Shown here: one piece after another, positions 36,420-48,417 of the stretch
Numbering within the stretch: the stretch's first letter is position 1
Layout: the number at the start of each line of letters is the position of its first letter
The notes under the pieces: generated by a model
The model's database searches: none
Told to the model about the DNA's origin: nothing
Seen by the model: only the letters and a program-made list of their open reading frames with translations
NCBI GenBank assembly: GCA_030848705.1
Contig: CM061244.1
Location: 108,831,111-108,895,110, forward strand
DNA length: 64,000 nucleotides
Reading direction: 5' to 3'
DNA from: Heracleum sosnowskyi
Taxonomy: Eukaryota; Streptophyta; Magnoliopsida; Apiales; Apiaceae
Position numbers and translations under genes: made by a program

Positions 36420-36560
36420 GGGGTACGTAGGCACCTTGTATGATACACAATTGACACTCGGCAAAGAGCAAGATAAAAAACTCATTCTCTATTCAATTTC
36501 TGAGGAGTCGTCATACAAGTTCAGCCACAACTTTCGATAAACCTCCAACACACTGTTGTA

Positions 36561-37545
36561 CGAAATTCTCCTTAAAACATGCACCATCATCAACTTTAAC
36601 AATGAAAACTCATTACAATACAAAGTATTTATCTGTTTGTTCTGAATAATTTAATTAAATTAAAAAGCTCCGCAGCCTGTTAATATCTTATGAGCAAAAT
36701 AAATTTTTCTTGTATTAAATAATTTTCTACTTTTTGACAAACAATTCAAAAAAATTAAATCATCATCTCTTCTTCTTTTTTAACACTGAACAGTGAGCAC
36801 TGAACCTAGTATCGAGTTGCTGGTTGTGCCAATTTCCTGAACTTCTTGGTAAAATCCATCTTATGACAATTAATAACATGTCAACAGGCAATAGAATGTA
36901 TCATAATATCGATTCATATGAGATTACTCACCTATCTTATCCGGCTAATCTATTTTATTAGTCAATCAAGCTGGTAATCAATTACCCTACATAAGAAAAC
37001 ATGTATAATATTTTGGAAAAATTCCAGAGGCTCCAAAAGATATCCCAAAATTGTTCACAAATTCTTGAATAACCAGCTCTTTAGCCCGTGCAATGCACGT
37101 GCATACTTTAAATATGAGTAAATTATTTATTTGTTCGGAAAATTTTTGTGCGTCCGCGTATTAGAGTAGCAATTGATGAGTTATACGACATTAAAATTAG
37201 TACAATTTTGTATTACACTTATATACATGAATTTTTTTTTTTTGTTAGCTTGTACTGATTTGGACGTATTTGTGTCGTAACAAATACAATACTTAAGTCA
37301 TGTCAGAAATTATGTATAGTTTGATTTAATAGAGATAAATAATTACAATACACAGACACGCTTTAATTTATAAATTTTCTCAAATAATATTTTTAATAAT
37401 ATTTAATTCATAAAAATTTACAATAAATCTAAATGATACTATAATAGTATGAGATATATGATAAGTAAGCATATTTGGTCATATATTTACATTTACATAA
37501 ATATAAGTATTTATATGTATGTATACGTATGTCTGCAGGAGTGTA
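36561..37545. other. AT-rich sequence with a minus-strand Helitron 3' end, no gene
   Basis: ACCAG (37072-37076; CTGGT on the minus strand) followed by GCCCGTGCAATGCACGTGC is the hairpin-CTRRT end of a Helitron on the minus strand extending to the right. Between 36780 and 36860 the minus strand has a short coding-like stretch (MDFTKKFRKLAQPATRY) that might be a captured exon. I do not recognise it. Confidence 0.45.
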
Positions 37546-37559
37546 TCAATACTATTAAC

Positions 37560-39212
37560 TCCTTATATATAATAAACGTAAGTGAGATCTTATCCAAAAT
37601 TTTGGTCGGTCACTGTACTACCAAAAGTATACGATCCGTTGGATTATAAAACTATAAATATTCAAATCGATGAGGACCGTCAGATATAATATTAAAAATT
37701 GTATTTGATTAATAATAGGATAGTATTTAAATATTAAAATGTGTATTTTGATAATTTAAACCTATTATAAATGGGTTTTCTATATTGAATAGAAATCTTT
37801 ATGTAAAAAATCGTAATTATATTTTCTCTTTATTTTATGGATAGTTTTCGTTAGATAATAATTATTAAACCATCATTAAATTAAAGATAATCTTGTAAGC
37901 TTTGCGTGGGCTGTAAAATCGTTAAAATCTGTTGTCTAAAACTCAAGATGGAGCCCAATAGCCCAAACAGTAAAGTTATTATCTAAATTTTAATAAATAT
38001 TTTTTTATTATTGTAGCACAAATTTAATTTTTTTTCCTAATTCTTTTAAATTTATAAATTCTTTTTTTATTTCAATAAAATATTAAAATCAATTTAAGAA
38101 AAAATTAAAATCGATCTGGTCCGTGTACAATCAGTATACGACCAAATTAATAATTATAGTTAGATCTTAAATAGATCGATGAGAATTGTTAGATCTAATA
38201 TTAAAAAGTGTATCTGATTAATAACAAAATTATATTTAAATACTAAAAAGTGTATTTTGATAATTTAAAATTTTTCTATGTAAAAATTCTTAAATATCTT
38301 TTCTCTTGAATTTATGTATAGTTCCAGTTAGATAATAATTGTTAAACCAAACATCAAGATAACAATTCATATCGATTACAATGATACCCTACGTTATAAG
38401 AGACATAGGAGAACTCATGTACATAAATAAATTTAAACACTTTTTTTTCTGAAGGAACATAACAATTCGATTAATACAAATTATAATTATATTATTTTAC
38501 ATATAACAAACATAAAAGGATAATATCAAAATATTATTAAAATGTTGAGGGTTTCATATTCATAAACGATAATTTTGAATATAATACTTATATTAAAATG
38601 TGTATTTGATTAAATGTAGGATTATATTTAAATACTAATAAGCGTGCTTTGATAATTTAAACCAATTATAAATTGGTTTTCTATATTGAATTGAATTCTT
38701 TGTGTAAAACTTTTTAACCATATTTTCTTTTCAATTTATTTTATGGGTAGGTCAACTCGTCAAGTTAGATAATAATTATTAAATCATCATTAAATTAAAG
38801 ATAATTTCGTTAGTTTCGCATGAGTTGTAAAATCGTCAAAATTCAATTTCTAAAACTCAGGATAGAACCCAAATATTAAAGTGAGTATCTAAATTTTAAT
38901 AAATATTTTTTTTATTATTGTAGCACCAATTTATTTATTTTTCCACTAATTCTTTTAAATATAGAAATTTTATGTTTCTTTCAATAAAGTATCAAAATTA
39001 ATTAGAACAAATTCAAATCGATACAGAATATAATAATATGAGAATAAAATTTTATATAATCATAACATAATTTTTATTCTATTTAATAATTTTTAAGTAA
39101 TAATGTATTTTAAAATTTTATTTACACCGTAAATAAAACCGAAACATTAAAAATAAAAGCAGTCAGTAAGATACTTATATCAGTATATACTTGATATCCT
39201 TATTATATTAAA
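37560..39212 (+). mobile_element. Helitron-associated module, copy 2 (about 1.65 kb)
   Basis: Nearly collinear with 17540-19172 and with the same edges. It is followed without a gap by the Helitron at 39213. Non-coding. Confidence 0.65.
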
Positions 39213-40127
39213 TCCTTATATATGATAATCATAATAGGGATCTTATCTCAAATTTTGGTCGTAGACAACCAAATTAATAAGGACCGTTAGATCTTACTGA
39301 AAAATCGTACTTTACAAAAAATATTATCAAATAACATATGTCTGCAAGAAAAAATGAAAAAACTCTTATTTTTCAAAAAAACCTATAAATTTTAATATGT
39401 TGTTGGTAGATTCAAACCTTAGATCATTCTACATGATAATTTTACTGTTATATCTAACGTTTTTCAACAATTTAATTTGAAAGATTCAACGATTATGGAT
39501 TGAGTACCAAACTTAACTTATAAGGAAACTTTCATTATTTAGTCTTTAATATAATAACATAGATATTTACCGGATATACTATAAAAAAATGAAATTTATA
39601 CAGAATTTTGATCACGGTGTACTACTTTAAAAGAACTATTACAAAAAAAATATATTTTAATTGATAATTTATTTTCTCAAAAGTTCAAAGTTCCCGCATC
39701 TTTAACATATTATAAAAAAGAGTATATTATATTTTAGCAATAAATATTTAAAAAAATATATAAATTATAAATATATAAATATTAAGAAAAATTAATGATG
39801 TTATCATGGTAGTTTGGTCCTAAATACCGTCAAAACATTCTCAACCGTTAGATCCAATACTTTTAAAAATATATGATCAAGATTATATCATATAAAAAGA
39901 AGTTATTATCTAAAAATGATATAAGTTAAAAGATATTATATTAGGATTGGATTTTCTAAAAAGTCAAAACATAAAAATAGTTGTAATTAAATAAGGAAAC
40001 TCATTTAATACCAAAATAATAAAAATCGTTTAATGTTAAATAGATAGGTGAAAACCGTTAGATTTAACATTAAAAACTGTATTTGGTTAATAAAGGGTAT
40101 TCTAATAATCTAAACTACATATAAGTA

Positions 40128-41151
40128 TGAAAGGCATATGAAATAACCTATTTGTAATTCGAGGATTCTACTCAACTTAAACAAGAATGTAATAAGTAAA
40201 TATTAGATCAGATGTCACGGGAATCTCAGAAGATTATATCTGTCAAAGAATGAAGATTAAAGTCATCTACAGACTTGAAGTGATTCTACATTGAAAGAAG
40301 CTCAATTTATTGATCAAGCCTCAATGAAGTATTCAAGCTCAGTGGATTTATTAAAGTGACGGAGATTTCAAGTTGTGACAGCAAAAGATACTGATTACGG
40401 AGTTCTTGAATGAGAAGGAAGTGAATCACTGCTTAAAGTCAAATAGATAAAGAACAAACATTGTCGTTAGTCACTCATGAACCAGACAGTGCATCGAGTG
40501 TCAACGTACTATTGTGTTTGTTATTTATCTAAGTTTTTAGTGATTCTGGAATTAATTGAGAAGTCAACTAATTCTATTTATTCTCTTATAAATAATTAAT
40601 ACTATTGAGTAAATTATTTATTAGATTAATTCTGTAAAGAATTAATTTAATACATAATTTATTTAGTTAATTATTTAAATTAGAATAAAAAGAAAAAGAC
40701 AGAAAGAACATACAGCATCAAAATCAAAAGCCTTCTGTCTTCTACAACTTCCAACTGCAAAAGCATTCATTTCTTCAAGTGAAATTAATTCTTGATCTGT
40801 TCCTCACATTAAATTCATAAGGATCATTTCACTTGTACTGCTTTAGCTTTCTAGCGGATCATAATCCCTAGATTTTATATCGAACTACTTTTTAGTATTC
40901 GATCCTTTTTATTACAAAATAGATAAATTCATGTCGAATTTATTCTAGATTTGTTTTATCAAGTTCTTTGTAATCAGTGATAAAAATTGTAACACCCTTC
41001 AAGTTTAATAGAGTTTTATTTAACTTGAATATTGTTTCAGTTTTATTCCGCAATAATTTGTTCTAAATTGTTAAATCTTAAAAGGACAAATTCGATTAAA
41101 CGGTATCGTTTGTATTCAACCCCCCTTCTACAAACTTATCAGGACCTAACA
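40128..41151 (+). repeat. Solo LTR, 1024 bp
   Basis: It starts TGAAAGGCATATG and ends CAGGACCTAACA, with target duplication AAGTA at 40123-40127 and 41152-41156. The uninterrupted sister Helitron (around 30826) shows the empty site. The end contains TATTCAACCCCCCTTCTAC, common at the right end of SIRE-type LTRs. Solo LTRs arise by recombination between the two LTRs of a full element. Confidence 0.88.
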
Positions 41152-41546
41152 AAGTAGATTTCCTAAATCGAATAAAATTCTCAACATTAAATTTCGTCAC
41201 TTTATTCTCTTTTTAGTTTTAGAATAGTTTTTAATTGAAAAAGAACTATTAAACCATAACTAAATTAAAGATTATTTTGTGAATTTCATGTGGACTATAA
41301 AATTGGCAAAATCTAATTTTTATAACTCAATATAAACAAATATTAAATTGAGCGTGTAAAATAAAGTAGATATCAAATTTTTACCTATAATTTTTTTGGC
41401 TAAATCTTTTTTAACAATAATTTAATCATGTAAACTAATAACTTTTAAATATTAAAATATTCATAAATAAATATAATTATAAATATTAAAAAAACAATCG
41501 TGTGTTGCATGGGTAATAAAAATATAATTATAAACAAAATAATTAT

Positions 41547-42099
41547 TGTTGCCCAGTAAATAACAATTGTAGAAGGGGGGGTTGAATACAATTGTATAAG
41601 ATTCTCGACTTTTAATAAACACAAATATGAATAATAACAGTTTTATTAAATTTGTTATAAAACTGTTACAAAACTCTCTCAAGAAATTCTGAGTTCTTAA
41701 GAGCTTCAAGGTCACAAAAATACTCGTGTGTGTGATCGATATAAATCGAAACCTAAACTGTGTTTATATACTACACAGCTTCTCTATCAATTACATGATA
41801 AGTCCTAATCAATTATAAAGATTGAAACGTATCCTAAATTGATAGCTGCATTACTATAAATAAGGAACCGGCAAAATAAACTTCCTTATTTAACTAGACT
41901 CCAAATATAACTCTAAGTAAGAATCCTAATCAGCTTCCAGTCCTGATGATCAATCCTGATCCCAGTCCTGATGTAGATCCTGATGATAATCCTGATACTG
42001 ACGCTTGAGCAAATACTGATGATCATGCAATACTGATGACGTCAGCAATCCTGATCAGTTGAGTCTAGATCCTGACGATCATTGAATCCTGATCTAACA
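41547..42099 (-). repeat. Solo LTR, 553 bp, minus strand, rich in ATCAGGA motifs
   Basis: On the minus strand it begins TGTTAGATCAGGATTC and ends TTACTGGGCAACA. The target duplication is ATTAT at 41542-41546 and 42100-42104, and the sister Helitron near 31220 shows the empty site. Between 41925 and 42095 the plus strand has about a dozen TCCTGAT/CCTGAC copies. Confidence 0.88.
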
Positions 42100-42155
42100 A
42101 TTATAAATAAAATTTAAGTAACCGTGCATCGCACGGGCTATAAGCTAGTATTATA

Positions 42156-42652
42156 TGTTAGATATAATTGCTAATGATTGTTTTATCAGTGTTTAAGTAC
42201 CAGGTACTCATCAGAGTTTACTGGAAGCCAGTCAGAGTTTATTAAAGTCTGACGGGGAGAAAAGTTTACTTTAGTTGTCGGTGCTGATATAAAGATTCTA
42301 GAAGCAATATATCTTGAAGATGGAAAGAAGCAAGATATATTGAGACAGTTAAGGAAACGGAACAGAAGACAGAAACAATCCTAATTTGATATAAATTGTA
42401 TAGCTAATTTATAGGAATATCAATTAGAGATTGATTCTATGTAGCTGTGTACTATATAAACACAGATAGGTTAACCCTAAAAGGGAAGTGAATACTGAAT
42501 ACATTATTCTTGTAACCTAGCAGCTCTCTGTGATTCTTTAACATCACTGAGAGAAGAATTATATATATAATTCAGTTGTTGATTCAGAAACAGTGTTCTC
42601 AATCGTTATTATCATACTTATATTGATTATATATTGTGTATTCGGCCTAACA
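42156..42652 (+). repeat. 5' LTR of SIRE-type copy 2 (497 bp)
   Basis: TGTTAGATATAATTGC to TTCGGCCTAACA. It contains the promoter (TATA at 42453-42460) and two CAGAGTTTA motifs near 42217 and 42233. Confidence 0.96.
42453..42460 (+). promoter_or_regulatory. TATA box of the 5' LTR
   Basis: TATATAAA in GTACTATATAAACACAG, about 200 bases before the LTR end, and conserved in all three LTRs of this family in the window. Confidence 0.75.
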
Positions 42653-42654
42653 AT

Positions 42655-42666
42655 TGGTATCAGAGC
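42655..42666 (+). other. Primer binding site (tRNA-iMet)
   Basis: TGGTATCAGAGC starts two bases after the 5' LTR and is complementary to the 3' end of initiator tRNA-Met. Confidence 0.95.
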
Positions 42667-42715
42667 CAAGGCTGATTAGTATATACAGTTTATCGATCCA
42701 AACACAAGTATAATC

Positions 42716-45065
42716 ATGACTGACAACTCTCAGGAAGGTTCTAATGCAGGTTCTAATGTTCAGAAGGTTCAATCTACTTCTGTGAGTCGATATGAGACTA
42801 TAAGGGTTCCAATTCTCAGACCAAGTGAATATCCAATATGGAAGGTGAAGATGACCATGTTTCTGGAAGCCACAGATCCAGAATACCTTGATAGAATCAA
42901 TGATGGTCCTCATATGCCAACTAAATTGTCTCCTGTTGTTACTGGGCAAGAACAAAAGACTGTTCCAAAAGAGAAGAAAGATTTGACTCCTGAAGACATC
43001 TCATCAATTGCAAAGGATGCAAAGGTTAGACATCTACTACACAGTGCCTTAGATAATGTCATGTCTAACAGAGTGATTGGCTGCAAGACTGCCAAAGAGA
43101 TTTGGGATGCTTTGGAAGTCAGGTGTCAAGGAACAAGTGCTATAAAGAAAAACAGGAAGACTATTCTAACACAGGAGTATGAACACTTTGACTCTAGATC
43201 TGATGAAAGTTTGACAGATACATATGACAGATTTTATAAATTGTTGAATGATTTGTCTCTGGTTGATAAATAATATGAACATGAAGAGTCAAATCTCAAG
43301 TTTCTTCTATCCCTACCTGAAAGATGGGATTTAAAGGCAACAACAATCAGAGACAATTATGATCTTGCAGATACAGATCTTGATGAAATCTATGGGTTGC
43401 TTAAAACTCATGAACTTGAAATAGAACAGAGAAACAAAAGATCTGGAAAGAAGACAAAATATGTTGCTCTTAAAGTTGAAGAAAAGCCTGTCAAGAAGGA
43501 ATCATCAAGAAAGAAAACCAAAGGAAAGGCTTTAGTCATTAAATCTGACAGTGAGTCATCAAACTCTGATGATGGCTCAAACACTGATGATGAAGCTTCT
43601 GATTCTGAGGATGATGAAGAAGAGATGATGAGAATGGTTGCTTTAATGGTGAAGACCTTCAAGAAGATGGGATTCAAGAACTTCAAGAAAGGAAAGAGAT
43701 TCTCAAGGAAAGATTCAAATTCTGATAAGAGAAATTTCAGAAAGTCTGATGGAAAACATACCAAGTCTGGAAAGAAAGACAAGTCTGAGATCCAGTGCTA
43801 CAAGTGTAAAGAGATGGGTCATTATGCTCCAGAATGCAAGAAAGGAAAATCTGAGAAAGCACTCATCACTAAAGGCAAGGACTGGGCAGACACTTCAGAC
43901 TCAGATGAGGGAGTCAATTATGCTCTCATGGCAACTGTTAAAGATGAAGCTGAGTCATCTGGAAACAAGGTACCCCTAACAACTTATGCTTATGATACTG
44001 ATAATATATCTGAATTAAGAATTTATCTTAAAAGCATACATGTTAGTTATAGGGATTAGACTTCAGAAAATGAAAGAATCAAATCTGAGAATCTAGGTCT
44101 TAAAGAGAGGAATAAATTTCTTGAAGAGAAACTTGTTAACATGCAACAAGTTAAAAAGGAGAGAGATGATGCTGTTTATGTTGAACAGGAGTTGCTTAAA
44201 AGATATAGGGAAATAGAATCTGAGTTGGAAAAAGATAGGAAAGTAATTAAAACCTGGACAAATTCTGGAAAAGACACACATCAGGTTTTTCAGACAGATA
44301 CTGTAGGCTTAGGTTACTATGAGGGAGATGAACTTAGGTTTAAAGATAAAGTTAAAGTGAAACCACAACTTAAACCTGTGCAATTTGTTCCGGAATACAG
44401 TAAGCTAAAGTCTGTTGTAGTAAAAGAAGCTGTTATGGAGCAAATTTTAAACTTGTGAAAAACAGGTTAATATTGGTTCAATAACAGAGAATAAGATTGA
44501 GCTAGAAGCTGTTAAAGAACCAGTAAAAATCTGTGATAAATAGGTTAATGTTGGTTTGATGACAGAAAAACAATTCAAACATAAGCTCAAAGAAGTAAAG
44601 TCTGTCAACAAACAGAAAATGTTTAAGAAAAATAGGAATGGAAAAGTAGGCATTAATAAAAGAAATGATTATCTGCCTAATTCTACTGCTCCTAGAAAAA
44701 CATGTCATAGTTGTGGTAGTACTAACCATCTTGCCAGGTTTTGCAAGAAGAACAAAGATATTAACTCTTTACCCTCCACATCTGGAGTAAAGAATGATTA
44801 TGTTAGGGTTAGACCACAGACTTTATGCACACACTGTGGGAGCACTTGGCATTCCATTTATACTTGCAAGAGTTATCATGCTATTTATCACAACTATTAT
44901 GAGCTAAAACCCAACTTGAAATGGGTTAGAGCAAACTCTGCAAGTGTAAAGTCTGACAATGTTAGTTTAAACTCTGTTGATAGTGATTCCGCTGCAAAAG
45001 CTAACAATGTTAAGAAAGCCAAAGGATCCAAGCAAGTCTGGATCCTTAAATCTAACACTCAGTGA
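42716..45065 (+). pseudogene. gag: Copia gag with three zinc knuckles, several lesions
   Basis: The ATG at 42716 starts a gag domain (LRPSEYPIWKVKMTMFLEA; retained gag core around DALEVRCQGTS and YDRFYKLLNDLS). Premature stops are TAA 43271-43273, TAG 44057-44059 and, after a frameshift between about 44440 and 44455, TAG 44541-44543. Beyond each stop the frame remains gag-like. It encodes three CX2CX4HX4C knuckles: CYKCKEMGHYAPEC (about 43797), CHSCGSTNHLARFC (about 44703) and CTHCGSTWHSIYTC (about 44829). The first is separated from the other two by a coiled-coil stretch around 44090-44240. The C-terminus KQVWILKSNTQ stops at TGA 45063-45065, ten bases before pol opens in another frame. Confidence 0.9.
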
Positions 45066-45075
45066 TTGTTTGTGA

Positions 45076-48000
45076 TTGCAGGGCATAAAAGAGAGCACTC
45101 TTATCTTGGACAGTGGATGCTCAGGACATATGACTGGAAATAAAGCCCTGCTATCAGATTTTGAGGAAAAAGTTGGCCCAAAAGTTTCCTATGGAGATGG
45201 CAACATAGGACATACTCTGGGATATGGCAATATCAATCTTGGAAGTGTCATCATTACAAATGTAGCTCTTGTCTCAGGACTCAAGCATGATCTGCTTTCT
45301 GTGAGTCAAATCTGTGACAGAGGATACCATGTAGATTTTCATACTGAACATTGTGAAGTTATCAGCAAATCTACAGGGAAAGTTGTTCTAGTTGGACACA
45401 GGCACAATAACATCTATGAAGCAAGTTTGATAACAAACTCTGAAGGAAAAACTATGTGTCTATCAGCAAGAATGTCTAGTGAAGAGAGTTGGAAATGGCA
45501 TAAGAAGCTCTCTCACTTAAACTTGAACAACATCAATGAGCTGATTCGAAAAGATCTTGTAAGGGGACTTCCAAAGTCAATACTCAGCTTAGATGGTCTG
45601 TGTGATTCTTGTCAAAAGGGCAAGCAAAGGAAGTCATCTTTCAAGAGTAAATCTGAATCTTCAGTTGTGGATCATTATCATCTTTTACATATTGATCTCT
45701 TTGGTCCAGTGAATATAATGTCAATGGGCAGAAAGAAATATGCTTTAGTCATTGTTGATGAGTACACCAGATACACCTAGGTGTACTTCTTAGCAAAGAA
45801 GGATGAAACTGCCCTAACTTTGATGGATCATGTGAAGCTATTGGACAAAGGATCACAGTACAAAGTGAAAGTTATAAGAAGTGATAATGGTACTGAATTC
45901 AGAAATTCTGAAATGGAAGCTTTCTGCAAGGAAAGAGAAGTGAAGCAAGAATTTTCTGCACCTGGAACTCCACAGCAAAACGGTGTAGTTGAAAGAAAGA
46001 ACAGAACCCTAATCGAAGCTGCCAGAACAATGCTTGATGAAGCAAAATTGCCAACTTATTTCTGGGCAGAAGCTGTTCAAACAGCTTGTTTTACTCAAAA
46101 TGCTACACTGATCAACAAGCATGGGAAAACACCATATGAGATGGTGAAGAATAAGAAGCCAAATTTGAAATATTTTCATATTTTTGGATGCAAGTGTTTT
46201 GTGTTGAAAACTCATCCTGAACAATTGACCAAGTTTGACTTAAAAGCTGATGAAGGAATTTTTGTTGGATACCCACTATCAACTAAAGCATTCAGAGTCT
46301 ACAATCTAAGAACTAAATTGATCATGGAATCTATACATGTGTCATTTGATGACAAGAAAATAACTGGAATAGAAGATGAAGAATATCATGATCAACTTCT
46401 CTTTGAAAATGAAGATCTATACTCTGATGATGTAAACTCTGATGCAGCAAATCCAACAAACTCTGACGAAGTATACTCTGATCCTCTACTGGTAAACACT
46501 GACGAATTTTCTCTGACAGAACAAAATAGAGAACCAGTTGAGGGGGAGCGTGAAGAAACTTCAGGAACTTCTCAATGTAATGACTCAAATTCTGAAAGAG
46601 GGTCAAATATAGAATCAAACAGAAACTCTGAGTCAAACTCTGAAAGTTCAAATACTGAACAATCCAATTCAGGGGGAGCCTCAGAGAATGCAAATAGTCA
46701 AGAAGAAAATCAGGAGAGCATGGATCAAGGGGGAGGATCTAATAATGATAATAGAAGCCAATTACCAACAGCAAGAAGGTGGACACAATCCCATACACCT
46801 GACTTGATAATTGGAGATCCAGAAGCTAGTGTAAGAACTAGAAGTGCTACAAATAATGAATGTCTGTTTCATGCATTCTTATCTCAAACAGAGCCCAAGA
46901 AAGTGGAAGAAGCTCTTCAAGATGCTAACTGGATAACAGCAATGCAAGAGGAGTTAAATGAATTTGAGAGGAATGAAGTCTGGACACTTGTACCAAGACC
47001 AAAGAACAGATCTATTGTTGGTACAAAGTGGGTTTTCAGAAACAAAACAGACAGTGATGGAGTGATTACAAGGAATAAAGCTAGACTTGTGGCTAAAGGC
47101 TATTCACAGCATGAAGGAATTGACTATGATGAAACCTTTGCTCCAGTTGCAAGATTGGAGGCAATAAGGATTTTTCTGGCCTATGCTGCTCACAAGAAGT
47201 TTAAAGTCTTTCAGATGGATGTGAAAAGTGCTTTTCTCAATGGGAAACTTGAAGAAGAAGTATTTGTTGAACAACCACCAGGGTTTGTAGATTCCAAACA
47301 TCCAGATTATGTCTACAGACTTGATAAGGCATTATATGGACTAAAGCAGGCACCTAGAGCATGGTATGAAACTCTGGCTCAATTTCTTTTAGAAAGTGGG
47401 TTCACTAGAGGTACAATTGACAAAACCTTGTTCTATTTTAATTTTGGTGATGATTTGCTGTTAGTTCAAATCTATGTGGATGACATAATTTTTGGGTCTA
47501 CTAATGACAAACTCTGTAAGAAATTTGCCAAGCTTATGCAGTCAAGATATCAAATGAGTATGATGGGAGAGCTTAGTTATTTTCTAGGCTTACAGGTCAA
47601 GCAAACAGATGATGGGATTTTTATCAATCAAGCAAAATATACCAGAAATCTTCTCAAGAAATTTGGTATGCTTGATAGTTCATCTGCTACAACTCTCATG
47701 GCAACTGCAACAAAGCTAGACAAAGACACAGGAGTCTCAGTAGATATGACAAACTATAGAGGAATGATAGGGTCTCTTCTTTATCTCACTGCAAGCAGAC
47801 CTGATATCATGTATGCAACATGTCTTTGTGCAAGATTTCAAGCAGACCCCAGAGAGCCACATCTAACAGCTGTGAAGAGGATTTTCAAATATCTCAAAGG
47901 AACCATAACTCTTGGTTTGTGGTATCCTAGAGAATCAGAGTTTAAATTAATTGGTTACTCTGATGCAGATTTTGCAGGATGTAAGATAGACAGAAAAAGC

Positions 48001-48417
48001 ACGAGTGGAAGCTGTCAATTTCTTGGTGACAGATTAGTTTCTTGGTACAGCAAGAAACAGAAATCAATTTCCACATCCACAGCAGAAGCAGAGTATATAG
48101 CTGCTGGTAGCTGTTGTGCACAGATTTTATGGATGAAGAATCAATTGTTGGACTATGGATTAAGGTACTCTAGAATACCTATTTACTGTGATAATCAAAG
48201 TGCTATTGCTATGACAGGTAATCCAGTACAGCACTCCATGACCAAGCACATCAGCATAAGGTATCATTTTATCAGGGAACATGTGGAAGAAGGAAACATT
48301 AAGCTTCATTTTGTGTCTACAGACCAACAGCTTGCAGATATCTTCACCAAACCTTTGAGTGAAGCTACCTTTACAAGGCTGGTAAATGAACTTGGAATGG
48401 TCTCTGGTTTTGACTAG
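45076..48417 (+). pseudogene. pol: Copia pol (protease, integrase, RT, RNase H), one premature stop
   Basis: The frame opens right after TGA 45073-45075 and ends at TAG 48415-48417. The protease has DSGCSGHMTG about 11 residues in. The gag-pre-integrase finger (HKKLSHLN, CDSC), integrase Asp/Asp/Glu (DLFGP, DNGTEF, NGVVERKNR), RT (MDVKSAFLNG, YVDD) and RNase H (GYSDADFAG, TAEAEYIA, CDNQSAI) follow in order. TAG at 45778-45780 replaces a Trp codon that copy 1 keeps (TGG at 286-288). The length without that stop is about 1113 residues. Its start immediately follows TTGTGATTGCAG, which looks like a splice acceptor. Confidence 0.94.

Larger units (their letters stand above)
35728..36560 (+). repeat. 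3' LTR of the Tat-like gypsy remnant (right end approximate)
   Basis: It starts TGTTATACTAG right after the polypurine tract. A TATA box is at 36412-36419. Short motifs GGCTCGCAC/TCG recur (near 35832, 35880, 35938, 36046, 36084 and 36100). The right end is not certain. Candidates are the CA pairs between 36525 and 36560, and no partner LTR is in the window for comparison. The 5' LTR, gag and pol of this element are absent. Confidence 0.65.
39213..42148 (+). mobile_element. Non-autonomous Helitron holding two solo LTRs
   Basis: The 5' end TCCTTATATATGATAATCAT follows A (39212). The 3' end has the hairpin CCGTGCATCGCACGG (42122-42136) then GCTATAAGCTAG (ending 42148) before T. It is closely similar to the Helitron at 22200-31264, but lacks the stretch corresponding to about 22290-22967 plus 29905-29996. 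Without the solo LTRs it is about 1.35 kb. Non-coding. Confidence 0.7.
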
